Part shown: piece after piece, positions 6,424 through 14,673 of the stretch
Layout of the letters: every line of letters begins with the position of its first letter
Position numbering within the stretch: position 1 is the first letter of the stretch
Assembly: GCA_964483805.1 (NCBI GenBank)
Contig: CAZADH010000025.1
Span: 1-34,173, forward strand
DNA length: 34,173 nucleotides
From: CAZADH01 sp964483805
GTDB taxonomy: Bacteria; Muiribacteriota; Ozemobacteria; Ozemobacterales; Ozemobacteraceae
Reading direction: 5' to 3'
The notes under the pieces: model-generated
Seen by the model: the letters and a program-made list of their open reading frames with translations, nothing else
The model's database searches: none
What the model was told of the DNA's origin: nothing
Position numbers and translations under genes: made by a program

Positions 6424-8055
6424 TCACTCGCTGCTGTTGAGCAGCGCGTCGAGACCGAGGTCGCGGGCCGAAACGCCGGCGGCGTTGCGCAGGTCGGGGT
6501 CGGCTTTGGCGAACACTTTCAGCCAGTAGGCGATCTGGCGGTTTTTCGCCAGCACCGCCTCGTGCAACGCGGTGTTGCCGCGGGCATTCTTGCCGGCCGT
6601 ATCGACGCCATGATTGGCCAGGGTCAGGACCACGCGTTCGTTGCCACCGGCCACCGCCGCATGCAGCACCGAATTGCCCTGGTCGTCCTGCGCGTTCTTG
6701 TCGGCACCGGCTTCGAGCAAGCCGTTGACGGTCTCGACCGACCCGGCGCGTGCCGCCAGCAACAAGGCGGTTTCACCGCGACGGGACCGCGTTTCGAGGC
6801 GTCGCCGCACCAAGACCTGGGCAGCACTCGCGTTCGCCGGATCATGCCGGCGCGACATCAGCCGCTTGGCGACCTCGTAACGTCCGAGCGACGCCGCCCG
6901 GTGCAGAGCGTTCTCGCCATTGCCGTCGAGCGCATCGACATCGAAACCGCCGTCGACGAACAACGCCACGGTCTCGACACTGTCGGACGCGATCGCAGCA
7001 TGCAGTCCCTCGAGCGTCCACGGGATGCCCCGCTCTCGCAACGCCTGGCGCGCCGGCCCGCCGGGGGCGGGCCACCACGCAGCCACCACCACGAGCAGCA
7101 ACAGTGCGATCACCAACCACTCGGGCCGCCAGCCCCGGGGACGGGCCTCGCGTTCCCGCTCCTTCTGCACGCCGTAGATGTCACCGAGTGTGCGGGTGAT
7201 TTTCGCCTGACACCCTGCCAACTCACCGGCCAGCGTCGCGAGTCCGGCCGCCACTTCGTCGCCGCCGATCTCCTTGAGCGCAGCCAGGGCATCGTCGGTC
7301 ACGGCCGGGTCCGGCACCACGCGCAACAGGCCCGGCACGTAGCGCGGATCTTTGAGGGTGCGGATGGCGTGACAGGCAGAGATGGCAAAATGACTCTGCC
7401 CCTTCACGTGCAACATCGCCGAAAGAATGCGAAAGGTCTTGCGTACATCGTATTTACACAACGCCCGTGCCGCGGCCGCCTTCACGCGCGAGTCGCTGTG
7501 CCGCAACAACTGCGAGAACAGCGGAATTCCTTTGGGCGAACCGATCGCCTCGATCCCCTCGATGGTGTTGGCCACCACCCGTTCGTCGCTGTGGCGGAGG
7601 AACGGAATCAACTCGGGCAGCAGGCTCTCGTTCGGAAACGCCTGCCCAAGATGACGGGTCATGAACGAGATCTGAAACGGATCGGGCGTCTGCTTGAGGT
7701 ATTCGAGCAGGGCCGGCAACGTCTGCGGGTCTTGTTGTTTCAAAAGCCGCGTGAGCACCTCGACCGCCACGAAGGTCGACTCGCGCACATCGCGCAGTTT
7801 GGCCAACAGGACATCGGGAGCCGCGGTCCCGGCGGGGTCGGCCAGCGGCACCGCCGGCGCCTCGGGCTTGCCGTGGCGGGCAAAGACCTTGCGGGCCCAG
7901 AACCGCAAGCCCGGATCGGTCGATTGCCGCAGACTGCGCACGACCTCGATGACCGCAGCGTCGTCAATCGCTTCTTGTTGAAACAGGTCTTGCAGGATGG
8001 TGATTTGTTCTGCGGCGGCGGCTTCCCGCAACAGGCGCGCGATCGGCATCGTCAT
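6424..8055 (-). CDS. HEAT-repeat / membrane segment / ankyrin-repeat protein
   Basis: This 543-residue protein has three parts. Residues about 10-295 are helical pairs of the HEAT type, such as LLPELIPFLRHSDERVVANT and GIPLFSQLLRHSDSRVKAAA. A single membrane segment, WLVIALLLLVVVAAWWPA, lies at 313-330, preceded by an Arg-rich stretch. About 345-535 hold ankyrin repeats, such as GENALHRAASLGRYEVAKRL, GETALLLAARAGSVETVNGL and GNTALHEAVLAKN. The Arg-rich flank before the membrane segment places the HEAT part in the cytoplasm and the ankyrin part outside the inner membrane by the positive-inside rule. It is likely a scaffold with no catalytic site. Its ATG overlaps the stop of the transporter gene (4 nt), so the two are translationally coupled. 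A second ATG two codons later is possible. Confidence 0.8.
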   Translation of the reverse strand: MTMPIARLLREAAAAEQITILQDLFQQEAIDDAAVIEVVRSLRQSTDPGLRFWARKVFARHGKPEAPAVPLADPAGTAAPDVLLAKLRDVRESTFVAVEVLTRLLKQQDPQTLPALLEYLKQTPDPFQISFMTRHLGQAFPNESLLPELIPFLRHSDERVVANTIEGIEAIGSPKGIPLFSQLLRHSDSRVKAAAARALCKYDVRKTFRILSAMLHVKGQSHFAISACHAIRTLKDPRYVPGLLRVVPDPAVTDDALAALKEIGGDEVAAGLATLAGELAGCQAKITRTLGDIYGVQKEREREARPRGWRPEWLVIALLLLVVVAAWWPAPGGPARQALRERGIPWTLEGLHAAIASDSVETVALFVDGGFDVDALDGNGENALHRAASLGRYEVAKRLMSRRHDPANASAAQVLVRRRLETRSRRGETALLLAARAGSVETVNGLLEAGADKNAQDDQGNSVLHAAVAGGNERVVLTLANHGVDTAGKNARGNTALHEAVLAKNRQIAYWLKVFAKADPDLRNAAGVSARDLGLDALLNSSE

Positions 8056-8963
8056 CGGTCGCTCTCCGCACCCGTCTTGTCCGGCGTGGCGACGCCCGGC
8101 GTGGCCTCGGGTTCAGGTCGCGCCGGCAGTTGCGCCAGCATCATGCCCGACAACATCAGGGCCGCACCGAAGATGCCCCGGCCGCCGAGGCTCTCGCCGA
8201 GAATGACGGCGCCGCCCACCGCAGAGAACAGCGCCTCGAGACTGAGAATGATCGCCGACGGTGTCGGTTCGGCATACCGTTGGGCGACGACCTGCAGGGT
8301 GTAGCCGACCCCGACCGACAGGACCCCCAGGTAGAGCAACGAGGGGATGGAGCTGCGCAGCGCGCCCCAGTCGTTGCGTTCGAACAGGGCGGCCGCAACC
8401 AGGCTGAGCACCGCACACATCAGAAACTGCAGCGCCGCCAGGCGCACCGGATCGACCCGGCGTGCGTACCGGCCGGTGAGTTGCACGTGCACGGCCCAGA
8501 CGACGGCCCCGGCCAACTCGAAGAGATCGCCCCGCGACACCGAGAAATCTTCGTTGACACTGAGAAACCAGGTGCCGAAGACGGCGAGCACGGCCCCGGC
8601 CCAGGCGCTCCAGGTCGGCATCTGACCGAGCAACAGACCAAACAGGGGCACGATGACGACATAGAGTCCGGTGATGAAACCGGCCTTGCCCGCTGTGGTC
8701 TCAGCCAGCCCGATCTGCTGCAGCGCCGCTCCGCCAAAAAGGGCCACGCCGAGGATCGCCCCTTCCCGCCATGGCCACTTGCCGGCGCCGCCCGGACTCA
8801 ACCAGCGCGCCGCCACCGCCACGAGCAGGCTGCCCAGAAGAAAGCGGGTGCCGTTGCAGGCACATGCCCCCAGATGCGCCGCCACGATGCGTTGCGGGAC
8901 AAAGGCAAAACCCCAGATCACCGAGGTAAGAAGCAAGAGGGCATGGGCTTGACGATGGGTCAT
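8052..8963 (-). CDS. EamA-family (DMT superfamily) transporter
   Basis: This 303-residue protein has about ten hydrophobic segments arranged as two EamA halves. The N-terminal half contains the typical LLLTSVIWGFAFVPQRIV and a FITGLYVVIVPLFGLLLG segment. The C-terminal half contains YAEPTPSAIILSLEALFSAVGGAVILGE, a hallmark of the family. EamA proteins export or exchange amino acids and other small metabolites across the inner membrane, and the substrate cannot be read from sequence. The ATG at 8963 has GAAAGAG upstream on the minus strand. The stop overlaps the HEAT/ankyrin start, and the ABC-F gene ends 77 bp upstream, so a three-gene transcript is possible. A short hydrophilic tail (about 280-303) extends beyond the usual end. 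Confidence 0.9.
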   Translation of the reverse strand: MTHRQAHALLLLTSVIWGFAFVPQRIVAAHLGACACNGTRFLLGSLLVAVAARWLSPGGAGKWPWREGAILGVALFGGAALQQIGLAETTAGKAGFITGLYVVIVPLFGLLLGQMPTWSAWAGAVLAVFGTWFLSVNEDFSVSRGDLFELAGAVVWAVHVQLTGRYARRVDPVRLAALQFLMCAVLSLVAAALFERNDWGALRSSIPSLLYLGVLSVGVGYTLQVVAQRYAEPTPSAIILSLEALFSAVGGAVILGESLGGRGIFGAALMLSGMMLAQLPARPEPEATPGVATPDKTGAESDR

Positions 8964-8984
8964 GACAACTCTTTCAATACTTCG

Positions 8985-9012
8985 TGTTTATCTTGTGCAG
9001 ATCACTGGGCAA
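8985..9012 (-). promoter_or_regulatory. Possible internal promoter for the EamA gene
   Basis: On the minus strand TTGCCC (9012-9007) and TAAACA (8990-8985) are 16 bp apart. The -10 overlaps a 9/10 copy of the palindrome (AATAC-TTC-GTGTT, 8976-8988), so a protein binding that site could affect transcription. Weak hexamers. Confidence 0.35.
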
Positions 9013-9040
9013 CGGCGCCGTCGTTGGCCGGGTGCGCCGG

Positions 9041-11059
9041 TCACGACTCGGCGGTGGCCTGTTCGCGCTGGAGGATCTCCCAGCGGGAGAGGGCCGCCTC
9101 GAGACTGCCGACGGCAGCCTGATGTTCGGCGGCCAGTTGCGCGAGACGGTGGTGGTCTCCGGCCGCCTCGGGGCCGGCCAGGCGCGCCTCGGCATCGCGC
9201 ACCTGGGTTTCGAGAGCGGCGATGAGCTCTTCGACCTGGGCAATCTCGCGGTCGCGCCGTTGTCGTTCGTTGTCGCGCTTCTTCTTGGCGCGCCATTCAT
9301 CCTGGGCGGTAGCTGCCGCATCGAGGGCGGCACCCGCCCCCTCACCGCCGAGCGACGACCGGACTGAACCGGCCCGACCGCCGGCATCGGCGGTCACCGG
9401 CACGACGACGGCCCCGGCGGCGACGGCCGCCGCCCGCTGGTCGCGCGCCCACAGATACTCGGAGTAGTTGCCTTCGTAGGAGGTGATCCCTTCCGGCCCG
9501 CCGAGGACGAGGACGCGATTGGCCAGGCAATCGAGAAAGTAGCGGTCGTGCGAGACGATGATCAGGCTGCCGGGAAAATCGAGCAACGCGGCCAGCAGCG
9601 CTTCGCGGCTGGAGATGTCGAGATGGTTCGTCGGTTCGTCGAGCAGCAACAGGTTGCACGGCCGCATCAACAGCCGCAGCAGACCGAGGCGGCTTTTTTC
9701 GCCGCCCGACAACACGCGCACCGGCTTCTCGACGGCATCGCCCGAAAAGAGAAACGCCCCCAGCAAACCGCGCAAGCGCGGCACCATGTCGAGCGGCGCA
9801 TCGCGGCCCATGCGGGCGAGCACGGTCTCGTCGCCCTCGAAGTTGATCTCTTCGTCTTGGGCGAAATACGCCATATGCACACGATGCCCCGCCTCGAGGC
9901 GCCCGGAAAACTCGAGGTCCTGGCGGGCCAGAATCCGCATCAACGTCGTCTTGCCGGTGCCGTTCTCGCCGACGATGGCCAGCCGATCACCGCGGTAGAC
10001 CTTGAAATCGAGCCCGGCCAACACCGGGGTGTCGCCATAGCGACGGCCGATCCCCTGGCCGTCGAGGACGACTTCGCCGCTCTCGACGCAGGGCGGAAAG
10101 GAAAAGTGAATCGTCTTGGCCACCCCGACCTGCTCGACATCCTGCATGCGTTCGAGCATCTTGATGCGGCTCTGGACCTGGGTGGCCTTGGTGTTCTTGG
10201 CGCGAAAACGATCGACGAACCGCTGGATGCGCGCCTTCTCACGCTCGAGGCGGGCCTGCGCCGCCGCCGCCTCTTCGGCCCAGCCCTCGCGGGCGTCGAG
10301 GAAATCGCTGTAGTTGCCGCGATAGGTGCGGGCCCCCTCGGGCATCAACGCCACCACCGAAGTGGCCAGGCGGTCGAGGAAGTAGCGATCGTGCGAGACC
10401 ACGAGAATGCCACCGGGGTAGTCGCCGAGAAACTCCTCGAGAAAGGCGATCGAGCGGATGTCGAGGTAGTTGGTCGGCTCGTCGAGCAGCAGAAACTCGG
10501 GTTGCCGCAACAGCAGCCGAGCGAAGAACGCGCGCATCTGCCAACCGCCCGAGAACGTCGTCAGCGCGTCGTGAAACCGGTTCTCGGAGAAACCAAGCCC
10601 TTTGAGAACACGCACCAGTTGCGCCTGCCAGCGGTACCCCCCCAGGCGCTCGAACTCGGCATGCAACCGCTCGTGCCGGTCGGCCTGCGTTGGCGAACCC
10701 CGCCCCGACGCCATTGCCTCCTCGAGAGCCCGCATCTCGCTTTCGATCGCACGCAACCGCGAGAACGCCCCCTCACCCAGAGCCCACAGCGTCTGCGACA
10801 AACCTTCGGGACCGAGCTGACGACTGAGGTTGAGGAAGATCTCTTGGGGAAGGTAGCCGATCTCACTGCCGCGCGGCCGCACGACCTCGCCGGCATCGGC
10901 ATGTTCGTCGCCGAGAATCACCCGCATCAAGGTCGACTTGCCCGAACCGTTGTCGCCGACCAGGGCGACCCGTTCTCCTGGATTGACGACGAACGAGACC
11001 CCGGAAAACAAGCGACGGGGCCCGAAACTGCGGGCAAGCTCACGGACCTGGAGCGACAT
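9041..11059 (-). CDS. ABC-F family ATPase (ribosome-associated, Uup/YheS-like)
   Basis: This 672-residue protein has two ATP-binding domains and no membrane segments. Domain 1 has Walker A GDNGSGKS (35-42), signature FSGGWQMR and Walker B LLLDEPTNYLD. Domain 2 has Walker A GENGTGKT, signature LSGGEKSRLGL and Walker B LLLDEPTNHLD. Both have SHDRYFLD switch segments. The linker between them (RLEREKARIQRFVDRFRAKN and on) is the tRNA-interacting helical linker of ABC-F proteins. A charged coiled-coil C-terminus (about 600-672) resembles Uup. ABC-F proteins bind the ribosomal E site and relieve stalled translation or give antibiotic protection. Upstream ATGs exist (11071, 11068), but the promoter -10 overlaps them, which points to ATG 11059 (MSLQ) and a nearly leaderless mRNA. 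Confidence 0.92.
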   Translation of the reverse strand: MSLQVRELARSFGPRRLFSGVSFVVNPGERVALVGDNGSGKSTLMRVILGDEHADAGEVVRPRGSEIGYLPQEIFLNLSRQLGPEGLSQTLWALGEGAFSRLRAIESEMRALEEAMASGRGSPTQADRHERLHAEFERLGGYRWQAQLVRVLKGLGFSENRFHDALTTFSGGWQMRAFFARLLLRQPEFLLLDEPTNYLDIRSIAFLEEFLGDYPGGILVVSHDRYFLDRLATSVVALMPEGARTYRGNYSDFLDAREGWAEEAAAAQARLEREKARIQRFVDRFRAKNTKATQVQSRIKMLERMQDVEQVGVAKTIHFSFPPCVESGEVVLDGQGIGRRYGDTPVLAGLDFKVYRGDRLAIVGENGTGKTTLMRILARQDLEFSGRLEAGHRVHMAYFAQDEEINFEGDETVLARMGRDAPLDMVPRLRGLLGAFLFSGDAVEKPVRVLSGGEKSRLGLLRLLMRPCNLLLLDEPTNHLDISSREALLAALLDFPGSLIIVSHDRYFLDCLANRVLVLGGPEGITSYEGNYSEYLWARDQRAAAVAAGAVVVPVTADAGGRAGSVRSSLGGEGAGAALDAAATAQDEWRAKKKRDNERQRRDREIAQVEELIAALETQVRDAEARLAGPEAAGDHHRLAQLAAEHQAAVGSLEAALSRWEILQREQATAES

Positions 11060-11066
11060 GCCGCTC

Positions 11067-11095
11067 ATCATAGAAAGGGGCACCGCTGCTGTCAA
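11067..11095 (-). promoter_or_regulatory. Near-consensus promoter of the ABC-F gene
   Basis: On the minus strand TTGACA (11095-11090) and TATGAT (11072-11067) are separated by exactly 17 bp. The expected start site is at 11060-11059, coinciding with the A of the ATG. Confidence 0.75.
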
Positions 11096-11113
11096 GGCTT
11101 GCGGTCGCCACGC

Positions 11114-11142
11114 TTGACCCGTGGTGCGCGGTCACATAGAAT
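11114..11142 (+). promoter_or_regulatory. Promoter of the PP2C phosphatase operon
   Basis: TTGACC (11114-11119) and TAGAAT (11137-11142) are 17 bp apart. It diverges from the ABC-F promoter with 18 bp between the two -35 boxes. The leader of about 115 nt contains GGTAATAATACC followed by TGGTAACC (11185-11204), including an 8/10 match to the palindrome at 11191-11203. Confidence 0.6.
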
Positions 11143-11263
11143 GGCACAGAAGCCGGGAAAGTGACACCACAAACAGAACGACGAGGTAATAATACCTGGT
11201 AACCCCGATGATCTATTCATCTGCTCAGCTTCGCCGGGACACCGCGCGTCGGAGTCATCTGCC

Positions 11264-12847
11264 ATGATGCGCCGCTGGATCGAGAAACACCCGTGGCTGC
11301 TCCTTTCCACGGCGCTGGCGATTCTCATCGCCATGGTATTTCTCCACCTGTACACGATCCGCACCCATCAAGCGACGTCGCCGCGCGTCCTGGTCACGCT
11401 GGCCGGCCTCGTGTTCACCAGCCTGCTGTTCGGTATCTTCACCTTCTGGTGGCACACCTGGCGTTTCTTCGCCGAGCAGACCTCGACCTTCGCCAGCCAC
11501 GACATCGACGAGATCCAGGAGATCATGTTCAAGCCGTATATGGCGGTGCAGATGCTCGAGACGAAGCTGGGTCGACTGAAGGCCCGCTATGTTGATCTGG
11601 AACGCATCTCGCAGTTGTTGATCTTCTTCAACTATGCACTCGATCTCGATCGCCAGATCCGCACCGCGCTCAATCTCGGTCACGAGATTCTGCGGCTCGA
11701 CGCCATGCTGGTGTTCCTGCAGATCGAACAGCGGCGGTTCGACTACCGCATCGGCACCCGGCGTATCGAAGATCGCATGGCCGATCTCTCGCCGCATGAC
11801 GCGCTGGTCGAGGCGGCCCGCCAGCGCATCAACGCCCTCGTCGATCTCGACAAACTCGTCGAGACGAAGTTTCGCTGTTTCACGCTGCCCCTCAAGACGA
11901 CCGATCCCGACGACGAGATCGCGATCTTCCCGATCAGCGCCTGGAACCGTCTCGTCGGCTTGAACGTGCTGATCCTGCCACGCGGCAACAATATGCGCAC
12001 CGACGATCGCAACATGGCCACGCTCTTCAACCGGTATCTGGCCATCGCCATCGAAAACCACCTGTTGTATCACGAAAGTCTCGAGAAAGAACGGCTCAAA
12101 ATCGACGTCAACGTGGCCCGCCGCCTGCAACGCGACTCGATTCCGACCACGCTGCCGTCGTTCCCGGGCTTCGATCTCTTCGGGTTGTGCAATCCGTGTC
12201 ACGAGATTTCCGGCGATTACTTCGACGTGGTGAACCTCGATGACGATCGGCTGCTGGTGGCGATCGCCGACGTTTCGGGCAAGGGCCTGCCCGCCGCGTT
12301 GTTCCTGTCGAAGATCCAGACGCTGGTGCGCGCCTACGCGCCGCAACCCGGCACGACCCCGGCTTCGATTCTGAACCGCATCGGCACCCACCTGCAGCAA
12401 GACCAGTTGGGCGAGTATTTCGCCACCATGCAACTGGTCATGTTGACCCGCGGCCGCAACGAAGTGGTCATTGCCTCGGCGGGCCACTGCAAACCTCTGC
12501 TGGTGCGGGCCACGAACGGCTATGTCGAGAAACACGAGGCCGAGACCGGCATTCCGGTGGGGCTGTTCGACACCAGCCATGACCCGTATCTCGATTTCAC
12601 CATTCCGCTGATTCCGGGCGACGGCATCCTGATCTACACCGACGGCATCACCGAACTGGTCAACCCGGCGCGGGAACCGCTCGGTCTCGATCGGCTGCGG
12701 ACGACGCTCGAGAAAGGTCCGCACCAAAGAGCCAAAGCGATGGTGTATCATGTCGTCGGCGCCATGAACCAGTTCAAGGGCGAAGCGCCGTTCGAAGACG
12801 ACGTAACCATGGTCTATATCCGCCTCGAGGCTGACAAGAAAAAGTAG
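11264..12847 (+). CDS. Membrane-anchored PP2C-type (SpoIIE/RsbU-like) serine phosphatase with GAF-like domain
   Basis: This 527-residue protein has two N-terminal membrane segments (about 11-30 and 42-63) and a signalling helix. A GAF-like sensor region follows (about 115-270, containing LGHEILRLDAMLVFLQIEQR), then a C-terminal SpoIIE/PP2C domain. That domain has SGDYFD at 316-321, VAIADVSGKGLPAAL at about 332-346 and a terminal EDDVTMVYI, which supply the metal-binding Asp residues. Such enzymes dephosphorylate anti-anti-sigma (STAS) proteins in partner-switching pathways. No STAS gene is in this window. GGAG at 11251-11254 precedes ATG 11264. The next two genes follow at 9 and 43 bp, and the second is a REC-GHKL fusion, the expected counterpart kinase type. 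Confidence 0.9.
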   Translation: MMRRWIEKHPWLLLSTALAILIAMVFLHLYTIRTHQATSPRVLVTLAGLVFTSLLFGIFTFWWHTWRFFAEQTSTFASHDIDEIQEIMFKPYMAVQMLETKLGRLKARYVDLERISQLLIFFNYALDLDRQIRTALNLGHEILRLDAMLVFLQIEQRRFDYRIGTRRIEDRMADLSPHDALVEAARQRINALVDLDKLVETKFRCFTLPLKTTDPDDEIAIFPISAWNRLVGLNVLILPRGNNMRTDDRNMATLFNRYLAIAIENHLLYHESLEKERLKIDVNVARRLQRDSIPTTLPSFPGFDLFGLCNPCHEISGDYFDVVNLDDDRLLVAIADVSGKGLPAALFLSKIQTLVRAYAPQPGTTPASILNRIGTHLQQDQLGEYFATMQLVMLTRGRNEVVIASAGHCKPLLVRATNGYVEKHEAETGIPVGLFDTSHDPYLDFTIPLIPGDGILIYTDGITELVNPAREPLGLDRLRTTLEKGPHQRAKAMVYHVVGAMNQFKGEAPFEDDVTMVYIRLEADKKK

Positions 12848-12856
12848 CGACATACC

Positions 12857-13567
12857 ATGAGCGACATTTACGAAAAACACGTGTTTGTCTGCGCCAAGAA
12901 GGGTCAGGACACGCTCGACGCCATGCTCGAGCAATTGCTGATGCAGAGCCTGTCGGAGTTGATCTTCTGTTTCGACGATCGCCCCGACGAGCGCTTCGAC
13001 AACTTCTCGTCACGGTCGCTGAAGATCATCAAAGATGCGATCCATGGCGGGAAGCTGACGACGATGGGAGGCAGTTTTTCGAGCGGAGGCTGCTTCTCGT
13101 ATTCGGGCGGCCGGCTCACCTACGCCATCCCCACCGAGGATTACAACTTCGAGGTGGTCGACTCGCTGAAGAACCTGTTGTCGCCTCTCTTTCCGATTGC
13201 TCTTCTGCGCAATCCGTTCATCTGGGGAATTACGTTGTATTTACCGTACACCCGCGAACGGTTGTTCGACACCCGCAATTTTTCGCACCGCAGTCAGCTT
13301 CTCGAAGAACCCGAAGTCGACATCTTCCGCCGGGACGAAGGCGTCATCTACAAGTTGCGCTTTCACCTGCGCGACGAACCGGCCACCATGGACGACGGCA
13401 TCAAAGAGCTCGAGCGCACGGCGATCGACATGCGCGAAGCAGTCGAGCGACGGAACTACGAGGGCCTCGAGATGCTCAATCGCCTGTGCGTCGACGCCGC
13501 CGGGTTCCGCCGTTATGACCCGCGCACCAAGCTGGGGCGCGAACTGAAGCAACTCGTCCGCTCATGA
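12857..13567 (+). CDS. Unknown protein in the phosphatase operon
   Basis: This 236-residue soluble protein follows the phosphatase gene by 9 bp and was not recognised as any named family. It starts MSDIYEKHVFVCAKKGQDTL, with no signal peptide or clear membrane span. A Gly/Ser-rich loop, GGSFSSGGCFSYSGG, lies near residues 71-85. The segment FPIALLRNPFIWGITLYLPY (about 113-132) is hydrophobic and aromatic. The C-terminal third is helical and rich in charges (LERTAIDMREAVERRNYEGL). Position between a PP2C phosphatase and a REC-GHKL kinase suggests a signalling adaptor or output protein (inference). A 9/10 copy of the palindrome, including TACGTTGTATT, lies at 13229-13241. Confidence 0.75.
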   Translation: MSDIYEKHVFVCAKKGQDTLDAMLEQLLMQSLSELIFCFDDRPDERFDNFSSRSLKIIKDAIHGGKLTTMGGSFSSGGCFSYSGGRLTYAIPTEDYNFEVVDSLKNLLSPLFPIALLRNPFIWGITLYLPYTRERLFDTRNFSHRSQLLEEPEVDIFRRDEGVIYKLRFHLRDEPATMDDGIKELERTAIDMREAVERRNYEGLEMLNRLCVDAAGFRRYDPRTKLGRELKQLVRS

Positions 13568-13610
13568 GATTGGTCGCCGACAGGAGGCCGATCGACCCGC
13601 GTGATCGCGC

Positions 13611-14528
13611 ATGAAAATTCTCATCGTCGAAGACGAAGAACTGTCACGGGCCTGGATGGCACAGCTCGCACGCGGCGAGGGGCACACGGTGGTGACAGCC
13701 GCCGATGGCGGGGCCGGCTGGCAGGCGTTTGCGGCTGAACCGCCCGATCTGGTCCTCTCCGATATCCGCATGCCAGTTCTCGACGGGCTGCAACTGCTCG
13801 AGAAGATCCGCCGCGTCAATTACGACGTCGTCGTGGTCATGGTGTCGACACTCGACACCCCCGAGGCGATCCTGCGCGCCTTGCAGTTGCGGGCCAATGA
13901 TTACCTGGTCAAACCGGCCCGCGAGACCACGATCATCACCCTGTTGCGCAAATACGCGGCGGTCCTGGCGACCCAGAGCCGCCGCAACGAGCCCCCCATC
14001 CAGGTCACCGCGAACCATCTCGGCATGCGCATCCCCAACCGGCTCGATCTGGTACCGCGCATTGCCGACCGCCTGGCCGGCGAGACCGTTGACGTGTTGC
14101 CCCACGAGGCGCGCCTGGGGGTTCGTCTCGGCCTGGTCGAGATGATCACCAACGCCATCGAGCACGGCAACCTTGGCATCGACTACGACGAGAAATCCGC
14201 GCTGATCGAACGCGGCGCCGAGGCCTGGCTGGCCACCATTGGCCAACGCGCCAAGGAACCGGCCTACGCCAGCCGGACCGTGACCGTTGCGTTCGACCTC
14301 GATGCATCCCGATGCGAGTGGTTGATCCGCGATGAGGGCGAGGGTTTCGACTGGCAGAGCGTGCCCGATTGCGTCGACCCCGACAATCTGCTCGAACTGC
14401 ACGGCCGCGGCATTCTCTTGACCCGCATGGGATTCGACGAAGTCACCTATCTGGGCAAAGGCAACGAAGTGCGCCTGGTCAAACGGCTCGTCGCCCCCGA
14501 TCCGACCGGGGTCGCCCCCCGGCAATAA
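13611..14528 (+). CDS. Receiver domain fused to GHKL (RsbW-like) ATPase/kinase
   Basis: This 305-residue protein has an N-terminal receiver domain (about 1-120) with acidic residues Glu7, Asp8 and Glu9, phospho-acceptor Asp51 (LVLSDIRMP) and Lys101 (YLVKP). The C-terminal HATPase_c domain resembles anti-sigma kinases. Its N box is VEMITNAIEHGN (Glu177, Asn181), G1 is DEGEGFD (241-247) and G2 is GRGILL (265-270). There is no HisKA domain, so it probably acts as a phosphorylation-controlled serine kinase or anti-sigma factor. ATG 13611 is the only start compatible with the domain, since an in-frame TGA lies just upstream at 13602. The AGGAGG at 13582-13587 is 23 bases away. A close relative lies convergently at 14674-15579. 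Confidence 0.88.
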   Translation: MKILIVEDEELSRAWMAQLARGEGHTVVTAADGGAGWQAFAAEPPDLVLSDIRMPVLDGLQLLEKIRRVNYDVVVVMVSTLDTPEAILRALQLRANDYLVKPARETTIITLLRKYAAVLATQSRRNEPPIQVTANHLGMRIPNRLDLVPRIADRLAGETVDVLPHEARLGVRLGLVEMITNAIEHGNLGIDYDEKSALIERGAEAWLATIGQRAKEPAYASRTVTVAFDLDASRCEWLIRDEGEGFDWQSVPDCVDPDNLLELHGRGILLTRMGFDEVTYLGKGNEVRLVKRLVAPDPTGVAPRQ

Positions 14529-14588
14529 CCGCCGGCGCCAGCGACGTTCCGCCATCCCGGTCCGCCGCGGGCCGACATCCGGAAAAAA

Positions 14589-14612
14589 CATACACTGTAT
14601 TTACTACGTATT
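14589..14612. repeat. Two tandem palindrome half-overlapping sites in a convergent gap
   Basis: CATAC-ACT-GTATT (14589-14601, 9/10) is followed by TTTAC-TAC-GTATT (14600-14612, 8/10), with GTATT repeats 11 bp apart. They lie in the 145-bp gap between the two convergent REC-GHKL genes. No other terminator-like hairpin was found there. Confidence 0.5.
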
Positions 14613-14673
14613 TCACACTGTACCGCGGCGGCACACCCCGACCAAGTCCGACCAGACCGGGACAACAGCCGGG

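Noticed and set aside
13582..13603. AGGAGG with a GTG at 13601 as an alternative start or leader peptide
   Set aside because: The GTG frame leaves the receiver domain and stops within about 140 bases. It is not supported as a gene, and the strong site remains unexplained.
14529..14673. Ordinary terminator between the convergent receiver-GHKL genes
   Set aside because: No GC-rich hairpin with a U-tract was found there. Only the AT-rich palindrome copies stand out, and calling them terminators would be unsupported.
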